Assembly (NCBI RefSeq): GCF_015711015.1
Contig: NZ_CP064653.1
Location: 2,790,001-2,854,000, forward strand
DNA length: 64,000 bases
Direction: 5' to 3'
From: Methylomonas sp. LL1
GTDB lineage: Bacteria; Pseudomonadota; Gammaproteobacteria; Methylococcales; Methylomonadaceae
In this document: piece after piece, positions 8,741 through 16,834 of the stretch
Position numbering within the stretch: the first letter of the stretch is position 1
How the letters are laid out: the number at the start of each line of letters is the position of its first letter
Notes under the pieces: generated by a model
What the model was told of the DNA's origin: nothing
Database searches by the model: none
What the model saw: only the letters and a program-made list of their open reading frames with translations
Position numbers and translations under genes: made by a program

Positions 8741-9544
8741 TTAGTTTTCCAGCGATTGATGAACGGACAACGCAAACTGTAAGTCGTCCCAGGCTTTGGC
8801 TTTTTCGGTCAGCGCGCGCAACAAATAAGCCGGATGATGCACCACCACCAGCGGGATATTATCCAACTGGTGTCGACTACCGCGTAATTTTGCCAGAGGT
8901 TGTTGCGTGTTGAGTAAATTTTGCGCGGCAATCCGGCCGACGGCAACAATAATCTTGGGTTTTATCAACTCGATTTGGCGTTGCAGAAAGTCATGACAAG
9001 CGGCCACTTCCTCGGCCTGAGGGTCTCTATTGTTGGGCGGCCGGCATTTCAGCACGTTGGCGATAAAGACTTCTTCGCGCTTCAAACCTATCGCCCGCAG
9101 CATCTCGGTCAACAACTGCCCGGCTTTGCCGACGAACGGTTCCCCTTGCAAATCCTCGTTTTGCCCAGGCGCTTCGCCGATCAGCATCCAACTGGCCTGA
9201 TGACTACCGACTCCAAACACGGTTTGAGTGCGGGTTTCGCACAGTTTACAGGCACGGCAGGCGGCGACTTCGCTGCGCAGGTCGGTCCAAACCTGCTCGC
9301 TGGCCAATGCAGCATGAGCGGGCCGGGTTGGCGGCGGCAGGTGCTCGGTGGCGATTGGATGACAATCCGCTGCTGGATTTACTACATTCGGTATATTTTG
9401 AAAATCAACCGCCGCCGAAGACTCATCGTAATGAGATTCGCCCTCCACCGCTTGCGGTGCTTGAACGGCAATGGGCGGATACCTGGAAACCCAGACATCT
9501 ATACCCATCGCCTCCAGATATTGCAAGCGCGTCGCGTTATCCAT
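8741..9544 (-). CDS. Family 4 uracil-DNA glycosylase (Fe-S)
   Basis: 267 residues. Removes uracil from DNA to start base-excision repair. Residues from about 90 on form the catalytic domain, with the [4Fe-4S] ligands CRACKLC, the active-site motif GEAPGQNEDLQGEPFVGKAG, and the later VVHHPAYLLR segment. The first 85 or so residues are a variable linker, similar to the N-terminal extension of proteobacterial homologues annotated as phage SPO1 DNA polymerase-related. It is cotranscribed with rimI. Confidence 0.92.
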   Translation of the reverse strand: MDNATRLQYLEAMGIDVWVSRYPPIAVQAPQAVEGESHYDESSAAVDFQNIPNVVNPAADCHPIATEHLPPPTRPAHAALASEQVWTDLRSEVAACRACKLCETRTQTVFGVGSHQASWMLIGEAPGQNEDLQGEPFVGKAGQLLTEMLRAIGLKREEVFIANVLKCRPPNNRDPQAEEVAACHDFLQRQIELIKPKIIVAVGRIAAQNLLNTQQPLAKLRGSRHQLDNIPLVVVHHPAYLLRALTEKAKAWDDLQFALSVHQSLEN

Positions 9545-9553
9545 CGTTATCGG

Positions 9554-11098
9554 TCAGACATCGCCCTTCTGCGGATGCTGTCGTTGGTCGCCGCTTTGCA
9601 GCTTGTTGACCGCATTGATATAGGCTTTGGCCGAGGCAATCACGATATCGGTATCGGCGCCGGAACCGTTGACGATGCGGCCGGCATGTTCCAGCCGCAC
9701 GGTCACTTCGCCCTGGGCATCGGTGCCGTTGGTGATGTTGTTGACCGAATACAAGGCCAGGGTAGCGCCGGTTTTCACCAGGCTTTCGATGGCTTTCAAG
9801 CTGGCATCCACCGCGCCGCCGCCTTGGGCGCAGCCGGTCATTTCCTTGCCGTCGATGCGAATCGTTACCGTGGCGTTGGGCACTTCACCGGTTTCGGAAC
9901 AGACTTTCAACGCCACCAACTTGATATGCTCGTCCTCGGCTTCGAAACCTTGTTCGGAAATCAAGGCTTGCAAGTCTTCGTCGAAAATTTCGTGTTTTTT
10001 GTCCGCCAATTGTTTGAAGCGAAAAAACGCATCGTTCAACTCGGCTTCGCCGGCAAAATCCACCCCCAATTCCGCCATGCGAGTCTTGAAGGCGTTGCGG
10101 CCGGAGTGCTTACCCAGCACCATGCGGTTGGTGGTCCAGCCCACGTCCTCGGCGCGCATGATTTCGTAAGTCTCGCGGTTCTTCAACACTCCGTCCTGAT
10201 GGATGCCGGATTCGTGAGCGAAGGCGTTGGCGCCGACGATGGCCTTGTTAGGTTGCACCGGAAAACCTGTGATCGACGACACCAGTTTCGAGCAGGTGAC
10301 GATCTCGCGGGTGTCCAGGCGGGTGTCGCATAGGAAAAAGTCCTGGCGAGTGCGGATCGCCATCACTACTTCCTCCAGGGAAGCATTGCCGGCGCGTTCG
10401 CCCAAGCCGTTGATGGTGCATTCCACCTGCCGTGCGCCGTTCATCACCGCCGACAAGGAGTTGGCGACCGCGAGGCCTAAATCGTTATGGCAATGCACCG
10501 AGAAAATCGCTTTGTCGGAGTTGGGTATACGTTTGATCAAATTGGCGATAGTGGCGCCAAACTGTTGCGGCATGCTATAGCCAACGGTATCGGGGATGTT
10601 CAAGGTCGTAGCGCCGGCGTCGATAACCGCTTCCAAAATCCGGCACAAGAAGTCTTCTTCCGAGCGTCCGGCGTCTTCCGGCGAGAACTCGACATTGTCG
10701 GTGTACTGGCGGGCGCGTTTCACCGCCCTGACCGCATACTCGATCACCTGATCCGGCTGCATGTTCAGCTTCATCTGCATGTGGATTGGCGAGGTAGCGA
10801 TAAAGGTGTGAATGCGCGAGCTTTGCGCGCCTTTCAAGGCTTCGCCGGCCCGGTCGATATCCTTGTCCAGCGCCCGCGCCAAACCGCATACCGTGCTGTC
10901 TTTAATCACATCGGCCACCGCCTGCACAGCTTCGAAATCGCCCTGGCTGGCGGCCGGAAAACCGGCCTCGATCACGTCGACTTTCATCCGCTCCAGCGCC
11001 CTGGCAATCCGCACTTTTTCGTCGCGCGTCATCGACGCACCGGGACTTTGCTCGCCATCGCGCAAAGTGGTATCGAAAATTATCAATTTGTCTTTCAT
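9554..11098 (-). CDS. leuA: 2-isopropylmalate synthase LeuA
   Basis: 514 residues from the ATG at 11098, chosen because GGAG stands 6 bases upstream; an upstream GTG/ATG near 11128 would add ten residues without a good site. Condenses acetyl-CoA with 2-oxoisovalerate in the first step of leucine synthesis. Motifs: [15 protein letters not shown] at the N-terminus, [15 protein letters not shown] with the metal-binding HxH near 200, [14 protein letters not shown], and a C-terminal LeuA dimer regulatory domain (residues about 390-510) for leucine feedback. A short Leu-rich ORF and promoter precede it, suggesting attenuation control. leuBCD are not in the window. Confidence 0.97.
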   Translation of the reverse strand: MKDKLIIFDTTLRDGEQSPGASMTRDEKVRIARALERMKVDVIEAGFPAASQGDFEAVQAVADVIKDSTVCGLARALDKDIDRAGEALKGAQSSRIHTFIATSPIHMQMKLNMQPDQVIEYAVRAVKRARQYTDNVEFSPEDAGRSEEDFLCRILEAVIDAGATTLNIPDTVGYSMPQQFGATIANLIKRIPNSDKAIFSVHCHNDLGLAVANSLSAVMNGARQVECTINGLGERAGNASLEEVVMAIRTRQDFFLCDTRLDTREIVTCSKLVSSITGFPVQPNKAIVGANAFAHESGIHQDGVLKNRETYEIMRAEDVGWTTNRMVLGKHSGRNAFKTRMAELGVDFAGEAELNDAFFRFKQLADKKHEIFDEDLQALISEQGFEAEDEHIKLVALKVCSETGEVPNATVTIRIDGKEMTGCAQGGGAVDASLKAIESLVKTGATLALYSVNNITNGTDAQGEVTVRLEHAGRIVNGSGADTDIVIASAKAYINAVNKLQSGDQRQHPQKGDV

Positions 11099-11182
11099 GA
11101 GAACTCCGTCATGAAACGTTCGGCTCAATGCGCCGAGTAACAGGAAAAGGGTTTATTTTTAGGTAGATAGAATGTGCGCCCC

Positions 11183-11281
11183 TCAGGGCAGCAGCAGCCT
11201 TAAAGACAGGGCGAACGGAAAGCCGCCGGGGAATGGCAAGCAAATCAAATCAGCAAAATGAATGTGTGACTGAGCGTTCAT
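11183..11281 (-). CDS. Candidate leu leader peptide (32 aa)
   Basis: An ATG at 11281 opens 32 codons ending in ALSLRLLLP and TGA (stop 11183-11185), 85 bases before leuA. Seven of 32 codons are Leu, five of them within the last eight residues, as in amino-acid attenuator leaders. The only good promoter upstream puts the transcript start within a few bases of this ATG, so translation would be leaderless. After the stop a stem TCGGC/GCCGA (within 11128-11150) and a GCCC/GGGC stem overlapping the Leu codons could be alternative structures, but no T-run terminator is clear. Not similar in sequence to E. coli LeuL; function is inference. Confidence 0.5.
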   Translation of the reverse strand: MNAQSHIHFADLICLPFPGGFPFALSLRLLLP

Positions 11282-11289
11282 GGCTAGGA

Positions 11290-11318
11290 ACTATACTGCA
11301 TTGCGGTAATAGGCTCAA
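11290..11318 (-). promoter_or_regulatory. leuA promoter
   Basis: Minus-strand -35 TTGAGC (11313-11318) and -10 TATAGT (11290-11295) with a 17-base spacer. The expected start site is near 11283, two bases before the leader ORF. Confidence 0.65.
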
Positions 11319-11712
11319 GTATCCGATTGCCACTGGGTGCGATTCAAACTGAGGCGTAATTTAAGAAACGCTACGCGAAGCCAGTTTTGAAGTCTGTTTT
11401 CGTGCCGAATGACAAAATTAGTGAAAAATGGTCGATTGATTTTGAAGTGATTTTTCATGATTTGTGTCACACACCATACCCACTTTTGTCCCAAAAAATG
11501 AACTCCGGATTTTGTGCCACTAATATTGAAAAATTTCGCACCTTGCGAATTCCGCTGAAATCCGCCAACGATTCCAATTTCAACACCGTCAGGCAAACCC
11601 GCCAGCGGCGCCGACCGGCCATTACCCGCCCTTCAACGATTTCACACTGGCGGTCGCAATGCCTCATTGCTGACGTTCAAACCGTTGGACTACAACACTA
11701 TCTTAAGCAAGA
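11319..11712. other. Gap with no supported gene
   Basis: No convincing coding region. Short open frames on both strands have no recognisable motif, no ribosome binding site and out-of-phase composition. Nothing further seen. Confidence 0.6.
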
Positions 11713-12675
11713 TTAAGGATAAAGATCGGCCACCTCTTTTATCGTTTCATCGTCTTTATAGGCTTCGGACATTTTCACTTGACGAATAAAGTCGCGGGCC
11801 TGTGGTGTATCAAGATCACCGATTGACTTCAGCGCCATGGACTTGTCGATGTTGTATTTTGTTTCGTAAATGGTCTTTAGTAAAGGGAATTTCTCTTTCG
11901 CGCCAAGAATGCCGAGTGCGGAGATTGCCGCCTCGCGCATAATCGTTTCCTCGTGAGAGGTCAGGCGAACCAACGGTTCGATGGCTGCTGGGTTATTGGT
12001 ATAGCCAAGCTCTAAAACTTTTAGATACTGTTCACTCGCCGCATCGGCTGAACCTGGCATGATGGATTTAACAATCTTTTCCACAGTTTCATTCGAGGCG
12101 GCCCGTTTGAAGACATGTGCATTCAGTTTAGCCGCGATTTCCTTCACCACCACTTCAAGCGGAATTTGGTAACAAGGCCGCTCCACTTCCCTAAATGCCC
12201 AAACCGGCACCTTGCTGTTTTTGAAATAGGCGGTAATACGCTGCGGGGCACCACTACCGATTAAATCCGCACTAAACGTCGTGAAGGTGTGATAAGGGGA
12301 AAATCCGCTGGTGCGCAAATTTCGGATACGGTAGTTCAACACTTTCAATTTGAGATCCGAGTTCTCTCCTTTGTCGTAGGCAACCTGTATACCCTGTGCA
12401 TTTAGAACACGAGCCAGATTGTCGCCCAGATAGTTCATTTCGTCACCCATGTCGGGTAGCTCGACTGACAAGGTGCCCGCATTCAGGGGTTTAGCTTCGC
12501 CGGTACGTGCATCTGACAATCCGAATGAACGTGTTTCTGTTGTTAACACCGAGGTATAAACATTGTTCGGTGGTGGTACAGGCTTAATATTAAAGCTCTT
12601 GGTGCACCCGGATAGCAGCAAAGCAAACACAAAAACAATGAATTTTAGGCTTAGGGTGTTTAGCTGAATTGCCAT
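11713..12675 (-). CDS. HEAT-repeat lipoprotein, unknown function
   Basis: 320 residues from the ATG at 12675, which has AAGGA 9 bases upstream; an upstream ATG at 12714 lacks a site. A signal peptide ends in a lipobox LLSGC, so the mature protein should be lipid-anchored. The middle part (about 40-190) resembles YajG-like or DUF-type lipoproteins with no firm family. Residues about 215-310 contain HEAT-like repeats (AAIEPLVRLTSHEETIMREA, SALGILGAKEKFPLLKTIYE). Neighbours give no functional hint; it stands at the edge of an AT-rich island. Confidence 0.75.
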   Translation of the reverse strand: MAIQLNTLSLKFIVFVFALLLSGCTKSFNIKPVPPPNNVYTSVLTTETRSFGLSDARTGEAKPLNAGTLSVELPDMGDEMNYLGDNLARVLNAQGIQVAYDKGENSDLKLKVLNYRIRNLRTSGFSPYHTFTTFSADLIGSGAPQRITAYFKNSKVPVWAFREVERPCYQIPLEVVVKEIAAKLNAHVFKRAASNETVEKIVKSIMPGSADAASEQYLKVLELGYTNNPAAIEPLVRLTSHEETIMREAAISALGILGAKEKFPLLKTIYETKYNIDKSMALKSIGDLDTPQARDFIRQVKMSEAYKDDETIKEVADLYP

Positions 12676-12815
12676 GATATTGCATCCTTTATCAAAATGA
12701 TTGTATTGGAACATATACGGTGCTCATGTTGGGGAGGTCGGACAAGGCACCCTAGTTTTGTATGGAGCAATAGTACTAGAGTGTTACTAACCTATTAATC
12801 ATTTTCACTGCCAAA

Positions 12816-13040
12816 ATGAATTCTATCTCTATCTCTATCTCTATCTCTATCTCTATCTCTATCATAATAATTATTTTTGTCTCAATCCATCTGCAAGGAT
12901 ACTCATCACAATCTAGCCAGATTAACATAGAAACAAATCTAAAGTCTGACATTGAAAATGTTCAAACACAGGCTTCCGGAAAATATGAGAAAAAATATAC
13001 AGAATGTGCTTGGATTGAATTAGCTGATCCTAATTCTTAG
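12816..13040 (+). CDS. Small protein starting with an (SI)7 repeat, doubtful
   Basis: 74 codons. After Met-Asn, seven TCTATC units encode seven Ser-Ile pairs that merge into IIIIIFVSIHL, which together could act as a membrane anchor or signal peptide. The rest (INIETNLKSDIENVQTQASG and YEKKYTECAWIELADP) is polar with no known motif. There is no clear ribosome binding site. Hexamer changes would lengthen or shorten the anchor without shifting frame. It may be real or a chance frame through the repeat. Confidence 0.3.
   Translation: MNSISISISISISISIIIIIFVSIHLQGYSSQSSQINIETNLKSDIENVQTQASGKYEKKYTECAWIELADPNS
12822..12863. repeat. Hexanucleotide microsatellite (TCTATC)7
   Basis: Seven perfect copies of TCTATC, 42 bases, at the 5' end of the small open frame 12816-13040. 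Perfect copies suggest recent or ongoing slippage. Confidence 0.95.
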
Positions 13041-13077
13041 CCTTATTTATTCAAAATTATTCTGCTTCATTTTTGCA

Positions 13078-13860
13078 TCAATGGATGGAAGGAATTAATG
13101 GAGACATCCAGATTAAAAAACCAATCCCTATAATATCTAGCGGCATTGTAATTGGGATAAGCCCATACCATAAAGGATTTTCTTCGTGCTCTTTAAATAA
13201 CTTAGAGATTGAAATAATTCTTAAGTTATATGGAACATTAAGAGTTACATCATTACCTGAATAAAATTCTACTTTCGGTGCGGTTACAAGCAAAAGGCAT
13301 GGTTGGAGTAATGAAGTATCGCAAAGGTATGTACCCGAAATCGCATTAGTATCGTAAACCGGATATTGTTCAAAAATTATAAATGGCTGGTCTTTTTCTA
13401 TCATTTCCTTAATTCGTTCACCTGTAAATCGAAGCGCATCATTAGTTGCTATATCGTTTGGAGATTTAATAACTTCCAAAGAAATGCCATTGTCGTTCAT
13501 TTCTTGGCACCCATGTCTAGCTTGAATTGATATATCATACTCCTCTATAGAAGAGCGTTCTTTACTGTTATCTTCAATTTCAAATATTTTTCTTTGCTGA
13601 TAATCAATTACACCGTAATTTTTGTAAATAACGATATCTATAGGAACTTCAAGAAATAGTTCTCTTTCCTGTTCCTTTGGAATAGTTTCATCCAATATAC
13701 AAATCAAAAATTTTTGATTATTAAGCCGTGCACTCTGCAGACTGTAACGTTCTAAGCGTTTTTCGCCTTTAGCCTTATCGAGAACTATCGACGTGCACCC
13801 CTGCATAAGTATTAACAATATTAAAAATACTGCATTCATTATAAAAACCAATTTTTTCAA
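13078..13860 (-). CDS. Hypothetical lipoprotein in AT-rich island
   Basis: About 260 residues. A TTG at 13860 gives a well-formed lipoprotein signal MKKLVFIMNAVFLILLILMQ followed by Gly-Cys (lipobox LMQGC); a TTG at 13881 and an ATG at 13839 are alternatives, and none has a clear ribosome binding site. The mature part has no recognised domain; the C-terminus contains a hydrophobic stretch (LIPITMPLDIIGIGFLIWMS) that could be a membrane segment. Base composition is much more AT-rich than the flanking core genes, a sign of transfer. The next 255 bases (13882-14136) are AT-rich with no gene seen. Confidence 0.6.
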   Translation of the reverse strand: MKKLVFIMNAVFLILLILMQGCTSIVLDKAKGEKRLERYSLQSARLNNQKFLICILDETIPKEQERELFLEVPIDIVIYKNYGVIDYQQRKIFEIEDNSKERSSIEEYDISIQARHGCQEMNDNGISLEVIKSPNDIATNDALRFTGERIKEMIEKDQPFIIFEQYPVYDTNAISGTYLCDTSLLQPCLLLVTAPKVEFYSGNDVTLNVPYNLRIISISKLFKEHEENPLWYGLIPITMPLDIIGIGFLIWMSPLIPSIH

Positions 13861-14136
13861 TATAGCTTTTTCAAAACCCAAGCAAAGCAGAAATTATTGT
13901 ATTTTCCTATCCGATTTACTTGGGCTTTAGTTGATAAAAACAAATAACAGTAATATGGTTTTATTAGTTTTCAAAAGATCTCATAGCATAAACAAATAGA
14001 GACTTGATTTATCTGTCTTAAAAAATACTCAATTTATATTAATTCAAAATCATGCTTTTTTCGCGCTAAAAAGCCATGGCATATTGAGCATTGGAACTGT
14101 TAAATAACTTGTTTATTATTGATATTATTAATCAGC

Positions 14137-15267
14137 TTAGTAAGCTTCTCCCATAGCCTCTGCAGCCCGTTGCGCCATGAAACCATGTACCGTTTTGGTG
14201 GGATGGATGCCATCCCAGAATAGATAGGTATCGGGTTTTTTGCAGGTGAACGGCGGTTGATTCGGCGTGATGCAGACGTCTGTTACATTAGTAATCCCAA
14301 ACAGTTTTGAGCCGTTGTCTACTTGATCCGCGATTATCTCTTCTAGTAGACCGTACAGATTCAGAGTGCTGATCTTAATATCTGGTAAGACCGCGAGTTG
14401 CGCCTGCAATTGTGACAATGCAGCATTGAAGCCAGCCGATAACAAATTGGCGTTGTAGGCAATGGTATATTCGCTTGGAGTTGGCGGTGGCGTGAACAAT
14501 TGATCGAGCAAGCTAACCGTTGGTGTATGTGCGATGTTGGGAACATTTACCAAAACAAAGTGCCGAGCGCCAAAGGCATAAAGCGTTTGCATTGTTTCCG
14601 CAATCTGGTTAATCGCTTGTCCGATCAGATATTCGGCCGCTTGCTGATCATAGGTTTCCAGCAATACATTCAATGCATCCCGCACGTCATTACCGCCTAT
14701 TTCTATGACGAATAAGGTGTCGCCGGAAATTGGCGTTGAGACACCGATTTGATAATCGGTCAGGTAGGCATTAACTTGATCAGATAGATTAAAACGACAA
14801 CGGATAACGGCATTAGCCGGCGTATCGTCCGTCACTGGCCGAGCGCGCGCACCCCCAACGGCATAATTGCTGGCTTTCAAGCCAGAATTCAATAACGCTG
14901 GCCTTACCGTTCCTGACAATCCTTGTCCAAACGCAAATTGTTCTATCCAGGTTTTACCATTGGTAAGCTGGTGTCCTCCACGCGCATAAACGCCATCCGG
15001 CACTAAAAGCTCATAGTACTCGTCTTCGATCTGCAATTTATCCATTTGGTCGTAAGGCGGCTTGTTTAACGGCACACCCAAATTGCACTGACCGAAGCCC
15101 AATTCGGTTGCGTTATTAATCAAGGTAAACGCATTGCCCGTGTCGCTTAAACTGCTTCCGAAAACTACGATTCTATCGTAGCTGGATGCCTTGGCCAAAA
15201 CCGCAGGTGCGCATGCCAAAGATACCGTCAACAGACCAATTCTTATAATTTTTATACCGTATTGCAT
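14137..15267 (-). CDS. Secreted GDSL/SGNH esterase-lipase
   Basis: 376 residues with a signal peptide ending near LACAPAVLAKA. SGNH hydrolase blocks are visible: block I VVFGSSLSDTGN (serine nucleophile), block III IEIGGNDVRDAL, and block V DGIHPTKTVHGFMA with the catalytic Asp and His. Two internal stretches (FVLVNVPNIAHTP and the loop around CITPNQPPFTC) match the thermolabile-hemolysin/phospholipase subgroup. Probably exported and acting on esters or lipids outside the cell; no autotransporter barrel follows. The 5' region contains a candidate c-di-GMP riboswitch, so expression may follow the surface-attachment signal. Confidence 0.87.
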   Translation of the reverse strand: MQYGIKIIRIGLLTVSLACAPAVLAKASSYDRIVVFGSSLSDTGNAFTLINNATELGFGQCNLGVPLNKPPYDQMDKLQIEDEYYELLVPDGVYARGGHQLTNGKTWIEQFAFGQGLSGTVRPALLNSGLKASNYAVGGARARPVTDDTPANAVIRCRFNLSDQVNAYLTDYQIGVSTPISGDTLFVIEIGGNDVRDALNVLLETYDQQAAEYLIGQAINQIAETMQTLYAFGARHFVLVNVPNIAHTPTVSLLDQLFTPPPTPSEYTIAYNANLLSAGFNAALSQLQAQLAVLPDIKISTLNLYGLLEEIIADQVDNGSKLFGITNVTDVCITPNQPPFTCKKPDTYLFWDGIHPTKTVHGFMAQRAAEAMGEAY

Positions 15268-15319
15268 AACAACCTCCCAATAGAGATTTTTTATGGTTGG
15301 GAATACAAATGTGGCTTAA

Positions 15320-15350
15320 TCGAAGTAAATCTAGGTTAGATTTACTTCGA
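15320..15350. repeat. 13-bp perfect inverted repeat in GDSL leader
   Basis: TCGAAGTAAATCT, a 5-base loop, then AGATTTACTTCGA. It lies between the riboswitch candidate and the GDSL gene. There is no T-run, so it is more likely an operator or mRNA structural element than a terminator. Confidence 0.8.
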
Positions 15351-15420
15351 CGAACGGCAGGTGATTTTTTGAAGGTAAATGGTGGTGTTACTAAAAAATG
15401 CCATCACCATTGAGTACAGA

Positions 15421-15466
15421 TTAAAAACCGAATCACCTGGTATGACGTTAACGATGTCATTTCGGT
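15421..15466 (-). terminator. Riboswitch expression-platform terminator
   Basis: Stem ACCGAA (15461-15466) with TTCGGT (15427-15432), enclosing a nested hairpin ATGAC/GTCAT, followed on the minus strand by TTTTTAA. Its 5' arm is the 3' end of the aptamer, so the two structures exclude each other; ligand binding would favour read-through. Confidence 0.7.
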
Positions 15467-15537
15467 AATCCGGCTTTCCGGGTAAGGGATCCGCGACTTT
15501 CCGTCCCTACCTTACGATAGGTTTAGCTTTTAATTTT
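15421..15537 (-). promoter_or_regulatory. Candidate c-di-GMP-I (GEMM-I) riboswitch
   Basis: Read on the minus strand, the aptamer (about 15537 to 15461) matches Vibrio Vc2: GCTAAACC, a 6-bp P2 stem CCTATC/GGTAGG closed by a GNRA loop GTAA, then GGGACGGAAAGTC and the 3' strand GCCGGATTACCGA. The position equal to G20 is G, the TTACC containing C92 is kept, and the G21-C46 pair is replaced by C-G, a compensatory change. The 3' edge ACCGAA also forms the 5' arm of a terminator, which is the usual expression platform. P1 is not obvious and P3 is short, which is the main doubt. It stands about 155 bases before the GDSL gene. Confidence 0.72.
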
Positions 15538-15714
15538 TATGTATTATTTAGCACAGAATTTCTAACATATCTACAGAGTAAAAATATCAACTTTTGAATT
15601 CCCGCCTGGCTGAGTAGCAGTGGAGGCAGAATCTGAATTTCAGCTCAGCGCGAATTCAGAGACATACTGAAAATGATGATAGTCCGATTTGGGTCGAAAC
15701 CAGATATTAACTAA

Positions 15715-16275
15715 TCATTGGTCGAAATAAGCTGCAAAATCCATCGATTGATGCGGTATCCCGATAATGTCGATTCCCAAGGGATTGAGCACATAAAAAA
15801 TCAAATGAGAACCTTGTCTAAAATAGTAATATCCTTCTGCAATCGCTGCGAAACCTTGGAAACGAAGCGCTAGCGAGTGAAGGTTGAGTAGTCCCTGGAA
15901 GCCGTAGCGCCGGGCGGTTTTTCGACTAGAAAAACTGCAAGGCATCGCGAAACGGCGTCGAGTCATGCGAGAGCCAAGGCTTTGACCCCCTTGTTGGGTC
16001 AAAGCCGAGGTGACGCGGACGGCCAGGGCCGCCGCAGGCAATCACGTGGCGGTGTAGGCGCGATTGCTAGCCAAGGATGGCTAGCAATCTTTCCCGCCGG
16101 AAGCCGACACTCGCCGAATCCGACCGATGTTTGCCTAGATGTGGATGCTTGGCTAACCAATTAAACCGTTTATCAATGTCTGCCAAATAGCGGTTCCGCT
16201 ACGACTTACCCCATTTTGCCGCCGTGTAGCGGCCAATGCTCTTCAAGTCACTAAGCGCCCTGGGGGTAATGCCAT
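15715..16275 (-). pseudogene. parE-type toxin, inactivated
   Basis: The ATG at 16275 overlaps the parD stop (TAATG), as in intact parDE pairs. The ParE text can be followed: RALSDLKSIGRYTAAKWGKS, an in-frame TAG, RNRYLADIDKRFNWLAKHPH, LGKHRSD, then after an insertion AEGYYYFRQGSHLIFYVLN and DIIGIPHQSMD to the stop at 15715. Three lesions are visible: a one-base frame change at a run of five C near codon 5, the TAG (normally a Gln position), and a 276-bp insertion with 4-bp target duplication. No functional toxin can be made. Confidence 0.85.
15845..16120. mobile_element. 276-bp palindrome-rich insertion in parE
   Basis: The segment interrupts parE and is flanked by AATC at 15841-15844 and 16117-16120, read as a 4-bp target duplication. 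It contains two strong inverted repeats: GATTGCTAGCCA/TGGCTAGCAATC (16062-16089, 4-base loop) and GGCTTTGACCC/GGGTCAAAGCC (15978-16006). It has no transposase, so it is best described as a MITE-like or REP-like nonautonomous element. Exact ends are inferred from the interrupted protein. Confidence 0.6.
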
Positions 16276-16523
16276 TACCCCTCGTTATCCAGCTCCCTAA
16301 TAAGGGCGGCAACAGTATAATCCTGTACAAATTCACCTTTACTGGCTTGCGCAGCGCCCTCTGCAAGATGCGTTCGTAACGCTGCTAGTTTATACTTGCG
16401 TTCCTCAAGTTCCCGCAAAGCATCCCGCACAACCTCACTTGCCGAGCCGTAGCGGCCACTGGCGATTTCACTCCTAATAAAGTTTTCCCAATGTTCCCCA
16501 AGACTCAAGCTAGTAGTAGCCAT
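16275..16523 (-). CDS. parD: ParD-family ribbon-helix-helix antitoxin
   Basis: 82 residues from the ATG at 16523 (GGAG 8 bases upstream); an upstream start would add 15 residues. The N-terminal ribbon-helix-helix MATTSLSLGEHWENFIRSEI with GRYGSASEVVRDALRELEER is typical of ParD/CopG antitoxins, which bind operator DNA and neutralise ParE gyrase toxins through the C-terminal half. Here the partner toxin is destroyed, so the antitoxin is an orphan, possibly kept as a repressor or as protection against other ParE toxins. Confidence 0.88.
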   Translation of the reverse strand: MATTSLSLGEHWENFIRSEIASGRYGSASEVVRDALRELEERKYKLAALRTHLAEGAAQASKGEFVQDYTVAALIRELDNEG

Positions 16524-16834
16524 AATAAACACTCCAGTATTCATATATAACAAATCTGAATATATCACGCCCCACTGCCTGTTTCAATGAACAGACCTTT
16601 CCAGAAAACCATGTCATTATCCTACTGTCGGCAATACATTCGACTAATGTCATTGGTAAACGTCGATAATTGGTCGCGGTAGGAATACCAGTTGCCCAGT
16701 ACCCCCCGCACAGATCCCAGCTCCTCCCTCGAATACGAACGTCAAAGCGGTAACAAGAATGGGGATGTAATAATCTAACTCTGGGGAAGAAGCACGAGGT
16801 AATGCGCATGAACTCGGCTAAAAAGCCAGTCGCC
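16524..16834. other. Gap with no supported gene
   Basis: About 310 bases between parD and ubiB. Open frames overlap the parD start and lack motifs or ribosome binding sites. The parD promoter should lie in its left end; I could not pick a clear -35/-10 pair. Confidence 0.55.

Noticed and set aside
8921-10333. Long open frame of about 470 codons antisense to the glycosylase and leuA genes
   Set aside because: It is a shadow of GC-rich codon bias; the minus-strand genes have clear motifs and the antisense frame has none.
16510-16809. 99-codon frame upstream of parD
   Set aside because: It overlaps the parD start in another frame and has no recognisable domain.
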